From Oscillibacter sp. 1-3 (GTDB lineage: Bacteria > Bacillota > Clostridia > Oscillospirales > Oscillospiraceae): DNA of 64,000 nucleotides. The notes beneath the pieces were generated by a model. It worked only from the letters and a program-made list of their open reading frames with translations, was not told the origin of the DNA and did no database searches. Below, piece after piece: positions 8,986 to 17,270 of the stretch. The DNA lies in the NCBI RefSeq assembly GCF_000403435.2, contig NZ_KE159709.1, positions 62,001 through 126,000 on the forward strand, in the 5' to 3' direction. The position numbers and the translations under genes were made by a program. Position 1 is the stretch's first letter; the number at the start of each line of letters is the position of its first letter.

Positions 8986-9858
8986 ATGCGAACAAAAAAG
9001 GGATGGATCGTACTGTTTCTGCTTCCTGCGGTCGTTCTTTTTCTGCTGATTTATGCGATCCCCCTGGTAATGGTGTTCTTCACGTCCCTGTTCGACTATC
9101 GCCTGACCGGCAGCGGCATGACGTTCATCGGCCTGAAAAACTATGTCCGGATGTTTCAGGACCCCGCCTTTCGGACATCGCTGCTGAATACGATCATCTG
9201 GATCATCATTCACTGTGTTCTCCACGTAGCGCTTGGCGTCGCCCTGGCGCTGGTGCTGTATAAGAAGCCGAAGGGCTGGAAATTTGTCCGTACCGCCTAC
9301 ATGATCCCAAACATCATCTCCAACGCCGCTGTAGGCATGATTTTTCTCAATATCTTTAATCCCCAGTACGGCGTGGTGAACTCCATCCTGCGGTCGGTCG
9401 GCCTGGAGCGTTTGACGCACAACTGGCTGAATGAAACCGCCACGGCCTTTCCCTCCGTCACCATGGTGTGGCTGCTTTTCGCGGGCTATACCACTACGCT
9501 GGTTCTCGCGGAGGCGCTGTCCATTGACGAGTCTGTCCTGGAAGCGGCTAAGGTAGACGGAGCCACCGGCTTTCAGATGGATAAATTTGTGGTTTTGCCG
9601 CTGCTGCGCAAGATCATTGCCACAACAATGGTTATGGCGGCTACATATATGCTGCAGATGTTTGATCTGATCTATGTGACCACCAACGGCGGTCCCGGCA
9701 AGGCGACCACCAATCTGCCGCTGCTGCTCTATGGCGTGTACAAGTCTGAGAACAACTATGGCTATGCCAACACCATCGGCGTGGTCATTATCCTGCTGGG
9801 CGCCGTCGTTATGACCGTCATCAACAGACTGCTTCGGACCAACGAGGACGATTACTGA
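8986..9858 (+). CDS. Sugar ABC transporter permease (MalF-type)
   Basis: This integral membrane protein has 290 residues and about six membrane segments, starting with LFLLPAVVLFLLIYAIPLVMV at 8-28. The cytoplasmic EAA loop that docks the ATPase is visible as EAAKVDGATGFQMDKFVVLP near 185-205. An AAAGGAG site precedes the ATG. It pairs with the second permease 23 bases downstream. No ATPase gene is present in the operon, so a shared MsmK/UgpC-type ATPase from elsewhere must energise it. Confidence 0.92.
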   Translation: MRTKKGWIVLFLLPAVVLFLLIYAIPLVMVFFTSLFDYRLTGSGMTFIGLKNYVRMFQDPAFRTSLLNTIIWIIIHCVLHVALGVALALVLYKKPKGWKFVRTAYMIPNIISNAAVGMIFLNIFNPQYGVVNSILRSVGLERLTHNWLNETATAFPSVTMVWLLFAGYTTTLVLAEALSIDESVLEAAKVDGATGFQMDKFVVLPLLRKIIATTMVMAATYMLQMFDLIYVTTNGGPGKATTNLPLLLYGVYKSENNYGYANTIGVVIILLGAVVMTVINRLLRTNEDDY

Positions 9859-9881
9859 TTGAAAGTGAGGGGATTTTTGAT

Positions 9882-10733
9882 ATGCGCGCATCTTTTCGCA
9901 GCCTTACGGCGAGGGAACAGGCGGCGTTTATCGGCAGGTATCTCTTTATGGGGCTGTGCTCCCTGGTAGCGCTGTTCCCCATCGTCTGGGTGATTATGTC
10001 TTCTTTTAAGACCAATGCGGAGATTCTCTCCAGCGGCATTGGCCTGCCGTCCAGTCTGAACCCGGACGGATATATCGCGGCGCTGACCATATCTCCGATC
10101 CTGAAATATTTTGCAAACAGCGTTGTCATCACCGTTATCACCACTGTGCTGAATGTGCTGTTTTTGGCGATGGCGGCGTATGTGTTTGCCCGATCCCGGT
10201 TTCGCGGGAAAAATCTGCTGTATTTCATCCTGTCCCTTTCTCTGGTAGTGCCCACCACCGCGCTGCTGCAGCCCGTGTACAGCGTAGTCAATACGATGGG
10301 GCTGTACGATACGAAAATGGGGTTGATCCTGGTGTACACCGCCATCAACATGCCGATGTCACTGCTGATTCTGCGCGGCACGTTCCAGTCCATTCCCCGT
10401 GCACTGGAAGAGGCCGCCTATTTGGACGGCGCCGGTTTTCTGCGGACGTTCTTTCAAATTATGCTGCCCTGCGCCAAGGGGGGGCTGACCTCCGCGGCGG
10501 TTCTGACGTTTTTGAACTCCTGGAACGAGTTCACCTTCGCGCTGATGCTCACCAATGGACAGGATGCCCGAACGCTCCCCCTCTCCCTGAGCTATTTCAC
10601 CGCGCAGTTCAGCTTTAACTATACCGCGATGTTTGCCGCTGTGACGATTGCGGTGATCCCGTCCATCGTCGTCTTTGCCGTTTTCCAGGAGCAGGTGGTC
10701 TCCAGCCTTACCGCCGGCTCTGTCAAGGGCTGA
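9882..10733 (+). CDS. Sugar ABC transporter permease (MalG-type)
   Basis: This second inner-membrane subunit has 283 residues. The N-terminal membrane helix (LFMGLCSLVALFPIVWVIMSSFK) and the EAA loop (EEAAYLDGAGFLRTFFQIMLP, near 173-195) are typical of MalG-like permeases, as is the SWNEFTFAL segment near the C terminus. It forms the translocation pore with the upstream permease. Confidence 0.92.
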   Translation: MRASFRSLTAREQAAFIGRYLFMGLCSLVALFPIVWVIMSSFKTNAEILSSGIGLPSSLNPDGYIAALTISPILKYFANSVVITVITTVLNVLFLAMAAYVFARSRFRGKNLLYFILSLSLVVPTTALLQPVYSVVNTMGLYDTKMGLILVYTAINMPMSLLILRGTFQSIPRALEEAAYLDGAGFLRTFFQIMLPCAKGGLTSAAVLTFLNSWNEFTFALMLTNGQDARTLPLSLSYFTAQFSFNYTAMFAAVTIAVIPSIVVFAVFQEQVVSSLTAGSVKG

Positions 10734-10788
10734 TGACTGCCGCGGCGGCAGTACAATTTTCAATTATGATTTTTCTTGGAGGTTTTTT

Positions 10789-11877
10789 ATGATTAAACTT
10801 GGAGTCATCGGCCTCGGCGAGGTCTCTCAGCTCATGCACCTGCCCATCCTGCAGGATCTGTGCGATCAGTATCAGGTCGCCGCAGTTTCTGACGTGGCGC
10901 CGTCTCTGGTGGATTTTATCTGCAGGAAATACCATATCGCCGCCGGGTATCTGGATGCCGTGGAGCTGATTGAGAAGGCCGATATTGACGCTGTGCTGAT
11001 CCTCTCTCCGGACCAGTACCACGGCGAGTACGCCATGCGCGCCTTGAAGCGCGGCCTGCACGTGTTTGTGGAAAAGCCGGTCACCCTTTGTCTGGAGGAG
11101 CTGGAGGAGCTCATTGCGCTGAAAGAGCACTACCCCGGACAGACCGTCATGGTGGGCTATATGCGCCGCTATGCCGGCCCCTTCCTGAAAGCGAAGGAGC
11201 TGCTGGAGGCAAAGCCCATGAAGACCGAGTATCTGCGTTTTCACGATATTATCTGCGAGGGGCCGTTCTATATCGGGCAGACCCGCCCCATCTTCTACCC
11301 GAAGGACGTTCCGGCGGGGGTTATCGCCGAGGGCCGCGAGCGCCGCCGCGTCCATCTGGACCGCGCCATCGGCGCCGATGCCAACGACGAGATACGCACT
11401 ACTTATCAGATGATGACCGGCCTGGGCTGTCATTCCTTCGCCGCTGTGCGGGAGCTGTACGGCCTTCCGAAGAAGATCCACTCTGTCACCACCGCCGTCG
11501 GCGGGCAGCATGTGGTCATCGTCATGGAGTTCGACGGCTTCCTGGCCACCTATGAGCTGGTGAATAACCAGAATATCGTCCAGTTTGACGCCGCCATTGA
11601 AATTTTCCAGAACACCCGCAAGGTCCTCGTCAAGTATGAGACCCCCTATATCCGCTATCAGCCCGCCTCTGTTCAGGTCATTGAATCCAGCGGCACGGAT
11701 ACCCGCACCACCACCTATGGTCCCGACTTCCGCGACGCCTTCCAGACGGAGCTGAATCTGTTCCATGAGTGCATCACCGCCGGCACGCAGCCCAAGACCA
11801 CGCTGGAGGATGCCGCGGCGGACCTGAAGCTGTTCCGTGAGATCATCCGCGTTCTGCGGGAGCAAAAGGGGGAGTGA
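10789..11877 (+). CDS. Gfo/Idh/MocA family NAD(P)-dependent oxidoreductase
   Basis: This soluble dehydrogenase has 362 residues. The N-terminal Rossmann fold is shown by the GVIGLGEV nucleotide loop (residues 4-11), and the catalytic-lysine motif is EKPVTL near 96-101. The C-terminal half is the alpha/beta substrate domain. GGAGG lies 6 bases before the ATG at 10789; the longer frame has no ribosome site. The family oxidises sugars or inositols at ring hydroxyls. Its neighbours (IolE/MocC-like isomerase, deaminase-like protein, kinase) suggest it opens a catabolic route for the imported compound. The exact substrate is unknown. Confidence 0.88.
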   Translation: MIKLGVIGLGEVSQLMHLPILQDLCDQYQVAAVSDVAPSLVDFICRKYHIAAGYLDAVELIEKADIDAVLILSPDQYHGEYAMRALKRGLHVFVEKPVTLCLEELEELIALKEHYPGQTVMVGYMRRYAGPFLKAKELLEAKPMKTEYLRFHDIICEGPFYIGQTRPIFYPKDVPAGVIAEGRERRRVHLDRAIGADANDEIRTTYQMMTGLGCHSFAAVRELYGLPKKIHSVTTAVGGQHVVIVMEFDGFLATYELVNNQNIVQFDAAIEIFQNTRKVLVKYETPYIRYQPASVQVIESSGTDTRTTTYGPDFRDAFQTELNLFHECITAGTQPKTTLEDAAADLKLFREIIRVLREQKGE

Positions 11878-11880
11878 GCC

Positions 11881-12777
11881 GTGGCTGTTAAGATTGCGAC
11901 CGCCCCCTGCTCCTGGGGGGTCTGGTATGCCGACGGGACTCCCTCCAAAACCCCCGCCCGGCTGTTTTTGGACCAGGCCCGGCAGGCCGGCTACAAGGCT
12001 TTGGAATTGGGGCCGGACGGCTATCTGCCGGAGGACCGGGAGGTTTTGAAACAGGAGCTGTCCAGCCGCGGCCTGGAGGCTGCCTCCGGCACGGCCTGTT
12101 ACCGGTTTGACCAATATGAGAGGTTCGCCGATTTCCGTCCGGCTGTGGAGAAGCTCTGCGGGCGGGTCGCGTCCATGGGCGGCAGGTATCTGGTCACCAT
12201 GGACGAGTCCGATGTGGGCCTGTACAGTGAAAAGAAGGCCGATTACACCCCGGCGGTGTGGAAAAAATATTTCGCCATGTTCCGTGAGATGGGGGAGTTT
12301 GCCCGGCGGGAATTCGGCCTGATGATGGTCTACCACCCCCACATCAAATCTCTCATTGAGACGGAGGAGGAGATTGCCTGCCTGCTGGATGCCACCGGCC
12401 TGAATCTCTGCTTTGACACCGGCCATCACGCCTATGTAAACGGAAACGGTCAACGCGGCGATCCGAGCGTCCCGAATTTTATCCGCCGTTACGCTGAGCG
12501 TATCAAGTACCTCCACTTTAAGCAGGTGGATGGCGAGGTGTACGCCCGCGTCCTGCGGGAGCATCTGGATTCCGATACCGCTTTTGATATGGATGTGATG
12601 TGTGACCTGCCCGACGGCATCATTGATTTCAAAGCGGTAAAGCAGGCGCTGGAGGACATTCGCTTTGACGGAATCGGCGTTGTGGAGTCCGACATGCCCA
12701 AGGCATCCAATGAGAGAGCCTTTGCCTCCGCCTGCCGCAATCTCTCCTATCTGAGGGAGATTCAGATGATCGACTGA
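11881..12777 (+). CDS. IolE/MocC-like sugar isomerase/epimerase (TIM barrel)
   Basis: This soluble 298-residue protein belongs to the xylose isomerase-like TIM-barrel (AP endonuclease 2) superfamily. Features include TAPCSWGVWY at the start, the metal-ligand segments MMVYHPH (near 145) and CFDTGHHAY (near 180), YLHFKQV (near 208) and GVVESD near the end. It starts with GTG 3 bases after the dehydrogenase stop, indicating translational coupling. Relatives include inosose dehydratase IolE and the rhizopine protein MocC, which also travel with MocA-type dehydrogenases. Epimerase or dehydratase activity cannot be distinguished here. Confidence 0.82.
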   Translation: MAVKIATAPCSWGVWYADGTPSKTPARLFLDQARQAGYKALELGPDGYLPEDREVLKQELSSRGLEAASGTACYRFDQYERFADFRPAVEKLCGRVASMGGRYLVTMDESDVGLYSEKKADYTPAVWKKYFAMFREMGEFARREFGLMMVYHPHIKSLIETEEEIACLLDATGLNLCFDTGHHAYVNGNGQRGDPSVPNFIRRYAERIKYLHFKQVDGEVYARVLREHLDSDTAFDMDVMCDLPDGIIDFKAVKQALEDIRFDGIGVVESDMPKASNERAFASACRNLSYLREIQMID

Positions 12778-12797
12778 AACTGACAAGGAGGAAGACC

Positions 12798-13520
12798 ATG
12801 GAGATCATTGTATGCAAAGACTATGAGGAGATGAGCCGCAGGGCTGCGGAGCTGGCCGCGGAGGGACTGCGGCAGCGTCCTGACGGCCTTTTGAGCTTTG
12901 CCGGCGGAGAGACGCCTTTAGGCACGGTCCATGTCTTCGCGGATATGGTGAACAGGAGGGAGGTGGACATATCCCGCGCCCATTATGTTTCCCTGGACGA
13001 ATGGGTGGGGCTCTCCAATGCCGACGAGGGTTCCTGCGGCCTATTTAACAATCGGGAGCTCCTTGCCCGGCTGAAAAAACCCTTCGCCGCCTGCCGTATC
13101 ATCAACGGCGCGGCTGAGAACATGGAGGCGGAGCGGGACGCGCTGAACGCCTATTTTGCCCAATACGGGCCGCTGACCGTCTCCGTTCTGGGCGTCGGCA
13201 TGAACGGCCACCTGGGTTTTAACGAGGACGGCGTTTCCTTTGACCTGGACGCGCATATCGTGCCCTTGTCCGAGACCACCAAGCGCGTCATGAGCAAATA
13301 CTTTGGAGAGAAATTCCACCCCACCCACGGCATTTCCCAGGGGATTCGCCAGATCATGGCGGCGGAGCGGGTGATCCTCATTGCCAATGGTGCCCACAAG
13401 GCGGACATCATACAAAAGGCGGTCACCGGACCCGTGACCAACTCTGTGCCCGCCAGCGTTCTGCAAAACCATCCCAAGTGCTATGTGGTGTTGGATGAAG
13501 CCGCCGCCGCCAAATTGTAA
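12798..13520 (+). CDS. NagB-like glucosamine-6-phosphate deaminase/isomerase
   Basis: This 240-residue protein of the NagB/RpiA/CoA-transferase-like fold is slightly shorter than classical NagB (about 242-266). Visible motifs are FAGGETPLGT (phosphate binding, near 34-43), SLDEWVGL (catalytic Asp region, near 64-71) and GVGMNGHLGFNEDG near 133-146, the ring-opening His/Glu loop. The Asn before GH is common in Gram-positive NagB. It probably deaminates or isomerises a phosphorylated amino sugar made by the neighbouring enzymes. It could also be a divergent paralogue with a different substrate, because it sits in a dedicated transport cassette. Confidence 0.82.
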   Translation: MEIIVCKDYEEMSRRAAELAAEGLRQRPDGLLSFAGGETPLGTVHVFADMVNRREVDISRAHYVSLDEWVGLSNADEGSCGLFNNRELLARLKKPFAACRIINGAAENMEAERDALNAYFAQYGPLTVSVLGVGMNGHLGFNEDGVSFDLDAHIVPLSETTKRVMSKYFGEKFHPTHGISQGIRQIMAAERVILIANGAHKADIIQKAVTGPVTNSVPASVLQNHPKCYVVLDEAAAAKL

Positions 13521-13523
13521 GCT

Positions 13524-14576
13524 ATGAGCCTCGATCTGTTTGACCGCAAAGCTGAAATTGCCTCCAAGCGCATGGTGGTGGGGTTTGACGGCTTCACGGA
13601 CACCATTGTCCGTGTTGTCCGTGAAACCGCGGGAGAGGGCCGCCTGGAGACCTGCTTTCCCACGATTCGCTCTTTCGGCGAGTATCTGGCCGCTCAGGCG
13701 GAGAAAAGCTGCTCTCTGGAATTGAAGATCCAGGCCCGGCAGCTGGGGGGAAATCTGCCCTATGTATCCCGGGCCGCCGGCCTGCTGGGACTGAACGTCA
13801 CGTGCATTGGAATGCTGGGGGAGGGAGCTCCGGGCCCCCTGTTTCAGGAAATGCCGTGCCGGATGTACTCCTTTGCCGCCCCCGGAGAATCCACATGCCT
13901 GGAATTTCAGGACGGAAAGGTGTTTTTGGCGCCGCAGTACCGGCTGTCCGACGATCCGTGGCAGCTTGTGCAGAAGGCCACGGGCGGGGGCGCCTCACGG
14001 CTGTTCGCGGAGTCGGATCTGATGGCCCTGCTGAATTGGAGCGAGCTGCCGTTCGCCCAATCTCTGTGGGAGCATGTTTACCAGGAGAGTTTGGCGGATG
14101 TGCCCCCGCAAAAGGATCGCTGGGCATTTTTCGATCTGTGCGACTGCACTCGCCGCCCGGCAGGAGAACTGGAGGCCGTGCTGACCCTGATAGGACGATT
14201 CGCGGAGAAGCGGACGGCGGTTCTCAGCCTCAACGAGAATGAGGCGTTGGTTGCCGCGCGGGCGGCCCGTTTGGGAACGCGGGACCTTGCCGGCGTGGGC
14301 GAGGCGCTGCGGGAGCGGTTTGGAATCACCGAGGTGCTGATCCACACGCTGCGAAAGAGCCTGCTGTGTACCCCTCGCGGCGTTGCGCGGCAGGCCACCC
14401 GGTTTATCTCCGCGCCTAAGATTTCCACAGGAGCGGGCGATCACTTTAACGCGGCCGCCTGCCTGGGAGCCGTGCTGGGCCTTACAGACGAAGAGCGGCT
14501 GACGCTGTCAAACCGTTTTTCCAGTCTTTATGTGGAGAGCGGAACAACACCTTCTCTGGAGTCCCTGGGCCTTTAG
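13524..14576 (+). CDS. Divergent PfkB-family carbohydrate kinase
   Basis: This 350-residue ribokinase-like protein would phosphorylate a sugar or sugar phosphate. The C-terminal catalytic signature is clear (STGAGDHFNAAACLG near 305-319, with the catalytic Asp in GAGD), as is the N-terminal GFDGFTD and a mid-protein GG motif (QLGGNLPY). The central region, with a TRRPAGE segment, is unlike common ribokinases or fructokinases. It starts 3 bases after the NagB-like gene and ends the operon. Its stop codon directly abuts a dispersed inverted-repeat element. Confidence 0.82.
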   Translation: MSLDLFDRKAEIASKRMVVGFDGFTDTIVRVVRETAGEGRLETCFPTIRSFGEYLAAQAEKSCSLELKIQARQLGGNLPYVSRAAGLLGLNVTCIGMLGEGAPGPLFQEMPCRMYSFAAPGESTCLEFQDGKVFLAPQYRLSDDPWQLVQKATGGGASRLFAESDLMALLNWSELPFAQSLWEHVYQESLADVPPQKDRWAFFDLCDCTRRPAGELEAVLTLIGRFAEKRTAVLSLNENEALVAARAARLGTRDLAGVGEALRERFGITEVLIHTLRKSLLCTPRGVARQATRFISAPKISTGAGDHFNAAACLGAVLGLTDEERLTLSNRFSSLYVESGTTPSLESLGL

Positions 14577-14735
14577 ACCCTGCTTGAAAAACGTCCAAAC
14601 GCCCAATCGGCGGGCCTTTTCCGCCGCTTTGCATTGATTTTCCCTGGCCATACACGGAGTGCGGCGGCGTCAAATCGCCCTGACCGGCAAAAAATCTCTC
14701 GCCGCTGAGCGTTTCCCCATTTATGAAACACGGCC
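14577..14735 (+). repeat. Inverted-repeat element, copy A
   Basis: This roughly 160-base element begins at the stop codon of the kinase. It shares order and sequence with the segment at 54436-54600: a TTGAAAAA block near the left end, CGGCGG..CTTTTCCGCCGCT in the middle, and GGCAAAAAATCTCTCGCCGCT then CCATTTATGAAACA at the right. The ends are imperfect inverted repeats of each other, so the whole can fold on itself. It resembles a MITE or a large extragenic palindrome. No transposase is seen. Confidence 0.75.
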
Positions 14736-14784
14736 TGGACAGGGCCAGGCCAATTCAGCCGGATTATTTCGGCGCGGGACAGAG

Positions 14785-14822
14785 TGAGCCTCCGGACGGC
14801 GTTCCGTCCGGGGGCTCTTTCA
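14785..14822 (+). terminator. Terminator of the sugar catabolic operon
   Basis: A GC-rich hairpin (arms GAGCC..CCGGACGG and CCGTCCGG..GGCTC, 14786-14798 with 14803-14816) is followed by TTT. It lies about 200 bases after the kinase stop, beyond the repeat element. The rest of 14823-14980 shows no gene. Confidence 0.7.
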
Positions 14823-14981
14823 GACGCCTGCGGCCGGCCGGAAAATGCTGTTTGGGCACTCCGATTTTGGAAGCGGAGTTCAGCCATGGAACATCCAACC
14901 CTTCGTTTTTGCGCGGAGATGCGCAGCCGGGGCAAAATTTATTTTTCAGCTTCAGATTCGGCCTGGGATAAATAGAAACCA

Positions 14982-15011
14982 TTGACAAAAAACCGCTTCA
15001 GCCCATATAAT
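14982..15011 (+). promoter_or_regulatory. Promoter of the first chemoreceptor
   Basis: A perfect TTGACA (14982-14987) and a perfect TATAAT (15006-15011) have an 18-base spacer and lie 62 bases upstream of the chemoreceptor start. This is a strong vegetative promoter. Confidence 0.85.
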
Positions 15012-15073
15012 AGAAAATAAGATTCCCGGGACCGGGAGCGCAGTTCAGTTATGTAAAATTGAGGTGCAGTGAG

Positions 15074-17038
15074 ATGAAGAGTATTCGCAAGAAGATCACA
15101 GTATGCCTGATGGCAACCGTCCTCATCGCTCTGGCGGCAGTGGGGGCATCCAGCATCGCGCTGAATTACCGGAGCACCATTGCCACAGTGGACGCCATGA
15201 TGAGCGAGACCGCCGTACTGGCGGCAGAGCGCGTGGAGCAGGAGCTCATTGCCTACAAGAATGTGGCCATGGACACGGGCCGCATCTCTCAGCTGTCCAA
15301 CGACATGATGTCCCTGGAGGAAAAGCGCGCCGTGATCGACGAGCGCGTCAGCCTGCACGGCTTCCAGCGGGGCAATATCATCGGCAAGGACGGCATCAGT
15401 ATCTTTGACGGCAACGACTACTCCGATCGGGAGTATGTTCAGCAGGCCATGCAGGGGAACGTCTACGTCTCCGAGCCCCTGATCAGCAAAATCACGGGGG
15501 AGCTCTCCATCATGGTGGCGGCGCCGCTGTACTCCGAGCGGGGAGAGATCGCGGGCGTGGTCTACTTTGTGCCGCCGGAGACGTTCCTGAACGACATCGT
15601 CTCCTCTATTACCATCAGCGAAAACTCCCGGGCCTATATGATTAACAAAAACGGCGACACCATCGCCGACGTTACCCTGGACACCATCACCACCCAGAAT
15701 GTGGAGCAGGAGGCCCAGAGCGACTCCTCCCTGAACCGGCTGGCGGCTATCCACGCGGAGATGCGCCAGGGGAAGAACAGCTTCGGCAGCTTTACCAATG
15801 AGGCGGGGCCCTGGTTCGCGGCCTACGCCCCCGTGGACGGTACTGACGGCTGGAGCATCGCCGTCACCGCCATGAAGAAGGACTATCTGGCCGATACATA
15901 CTTCGGTATGCTCATCAATGTGCTGGTGATCGTGGCCTCCATCCTGGCCTCCATCGCGGTGGCCCTGAAGCTCTCCAGCAATATCAGCGTCCCCATGCAG
16001 GCCTGCGCCAGGCGGATGAAGTTGCTGGTGGAGGGCGATCTGGAGTCCCCGGTTCCCCAGGCCAGAGGTCAGGACGAGACCGCGGAGCTGACCCGCTCCA
16101 CGGCGGAGATGGTGAAGGGCCTGAACACCATCATAAACGACATCGGCTATCTGCTCAACCAGATGGCGAACAAGAATTTCGACATCCAGTCCGCCCACCG
16201 GGAGGCCTACGTGGGCGGCTTCCAGAGCATTTTGCTGTCTATGCGGAACCTGAAGATGGAGCTGAGCAGCACCATGCGCCAGATCGATGCATCCGCCAGT
16301 CAGGTGTCCGCCGCCGGCGAGCAGGTCTCCACCGGAGCTCAGACCCTGAGCCAGGGCTCCATGATGCAGGCCAGCTCCGTGGAGGAGCTGGCGGCCACCA
16401 TCAACGACATCTCCGACAGTGCCGGGAAGACCTCTGCCGCCGCCAAGGAGGCGGGCCGCTTCGTAGGCCAGGCCGGCGCCCATCTGGGTACCAGCGTAGA
16501 GCACGTGAAGGAGCTGAACGCGGCCATGGACAAGATCTCCGGCTCCTCTGAGGAGATCTCCAAAATCATCGCCACCATTTCAAACATTGCCTTCCAGACC
16601 AATATTCTGGCCCTGAACGCCGCCGTGGAGGCCGCCCGGGCCGGCAGCGCAGGCAAGGGCTTTGCCGTGGTGGCCGATGAGGTGCGCAATCTCGCCACCA
16701 GGTCCGACGAGGCCGCCAAGGCCACCAAGGAATTGATCGAGAGCTCCATCGCCGCCGTCGCCGAGGGCAGTGAGACGGTGGCAAAGGTCACTGAGGCCCT
16801 GGAGCAGACCAGCGAGTCCGCCGGCCATGTCACTGCCCAGATGGATATTGTGGTGGAGGCCGTGGAGAAGCAGACCGCCGCCCTCGTCCAGGTTACCGAG
16901 GGCGTGGACCAGATCTCCTCTGTGGTGCAGACCAACAGCGCCACCGCCCAGGAGAGCGCGGCGGCCAGCCAGGAGCTCTCCGCCGAGGCCGCCAGTCTCA
17001 AGCAGCTGGTAGACCAGTTTACCCTGGCCAGCGATTGA
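15074..17038 (+). CDS. Methyl-accepting chemotaxis protein (dCache type)
   Basis: This membrane chemoreceptor has 654 residues. It has an N-terminal membrane helix (about 7-29), an extracellular double-Cache sensor (about 35-275; MVAAPLYS and [13 protein letters not shown] are typical), a second membrane helix near 285-305, a HAMP domain, and a long coiled coil. The signalling hairpin tip lies near 525 ([35 protein letters not shown]). The ATG at 15074 follows GAGGTG; a TTG 15 bases upstream is less likely. dCache sensors typically bind small ligands directly. Its presence implies flagellar motility. Confidence 0.95.
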   Translation: MKSIRKKITVCLMATVLIALAAVGASSIALNYRSTIATVDAMMSETAVLAAERVEQELIAYKNVAMDTGRISQLSNDMMSLEEKRAVIDERVSLHGFQRGNIIGKDGISIFDGNDYSDREYVQQAMQGNVYVSEPLISKITGELSIMVAAPLYSERGEIAGVVYFVPPETFLNDIVSSITISENSRAYMINKNGDTIADVTLDTITTQNVEQEAQSDSSLNRLAAIHAEMRQGKNSFGSFTNEAGPWFAAYAPVDGTDGWSIAVTAMKKDYLADTYFGMLINVLVIVASILASIAVALKLSSNISVPMQACARRMKLLVEGDLESPVPQARGQDETAELTRSTAEMVKGLNTIINDIGYLLNQMANKNFDIQSAHREAYVGGFQSILLSMRNLKMELSSTMRQIDASASQVSAAGEQVSTGAQTLSQGSMMQASSVEELAATINDISDSAGKTSAAAKEAGRFVGQAGAHLGTSVEHVKELNAAMDKISGSSEEISKIIATISNIAFQTNILALNAAVEAARAGSAGKGFAVVADEVRNLATRSDEAAKATKELIESSIAAVAEGSETVAKVTEALEQTSESAGHVTAQMDIVVEAVEKQTAALVQVTEGVDQISSVVQTNSATAQESAAASQELSAEAASLKQLVDQFTLASD

Positions 17039-17130
17039 AAGACTTTCCCCAAATGCCCGTAGGAACAGCGTCCGTATGGGAATGGGCTCTGAGGGCCTTT
17101 TCGAGCATTTGCCCCGCAAAACGGCCCATC

Positions 17131-17169
17131 CAACAGGGGACTCCCGCCCGGTGGGCGGGAGTCCCGTTG
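17131..17169 (+). terminator. Hairpin terminator after the chemoreceptor
   Basis: A 13-bp GC-rich stem (17137-17149 with 17153-17165), flanked by an outer CAAC/GTTG pair, follows the chemoreceptor. The U-tract is poor (TGTCTC), so termination may be incomplete. Confidence 0.6.
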
Positions 17170-17204
17170 TCTCTGGGAGTGATTTCAAACGGCGCAGTTT
17201 TTGC

Positions 17205-17210
17205 TATACT
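17205..17210 (+). promoter_or_regulatory. Extended -10 promoter of the binding-protein/5NT-C fusion
   Basis: TGC followed by TATACT (17205-17210) forms an extended -10 element, with only a weak TTTCAA at 17183-17188 as -35. It lies 60 bases before the ATG at 17271. Confidence 0.5.
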
Positions 17211-17270
17211 GAGAGAGGGGCGGTCCGGCGTACTGCCGGAGCCTGCCAAACGCGAAAGGAGACGTTTCCA

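Noticed and set aside
10723-12786. 687-codon open frame on the minus strand
   Set aside because: It lies entirely opposite the dehydrogenase and isomerase genes, has no ribosome site, and its composition is that of a GC-rich antisense shadow.
14939-16504. 521-codon open frame on the minus strand
   Set aside because: It is the antisense shadow of the dCache chemoreceptor.
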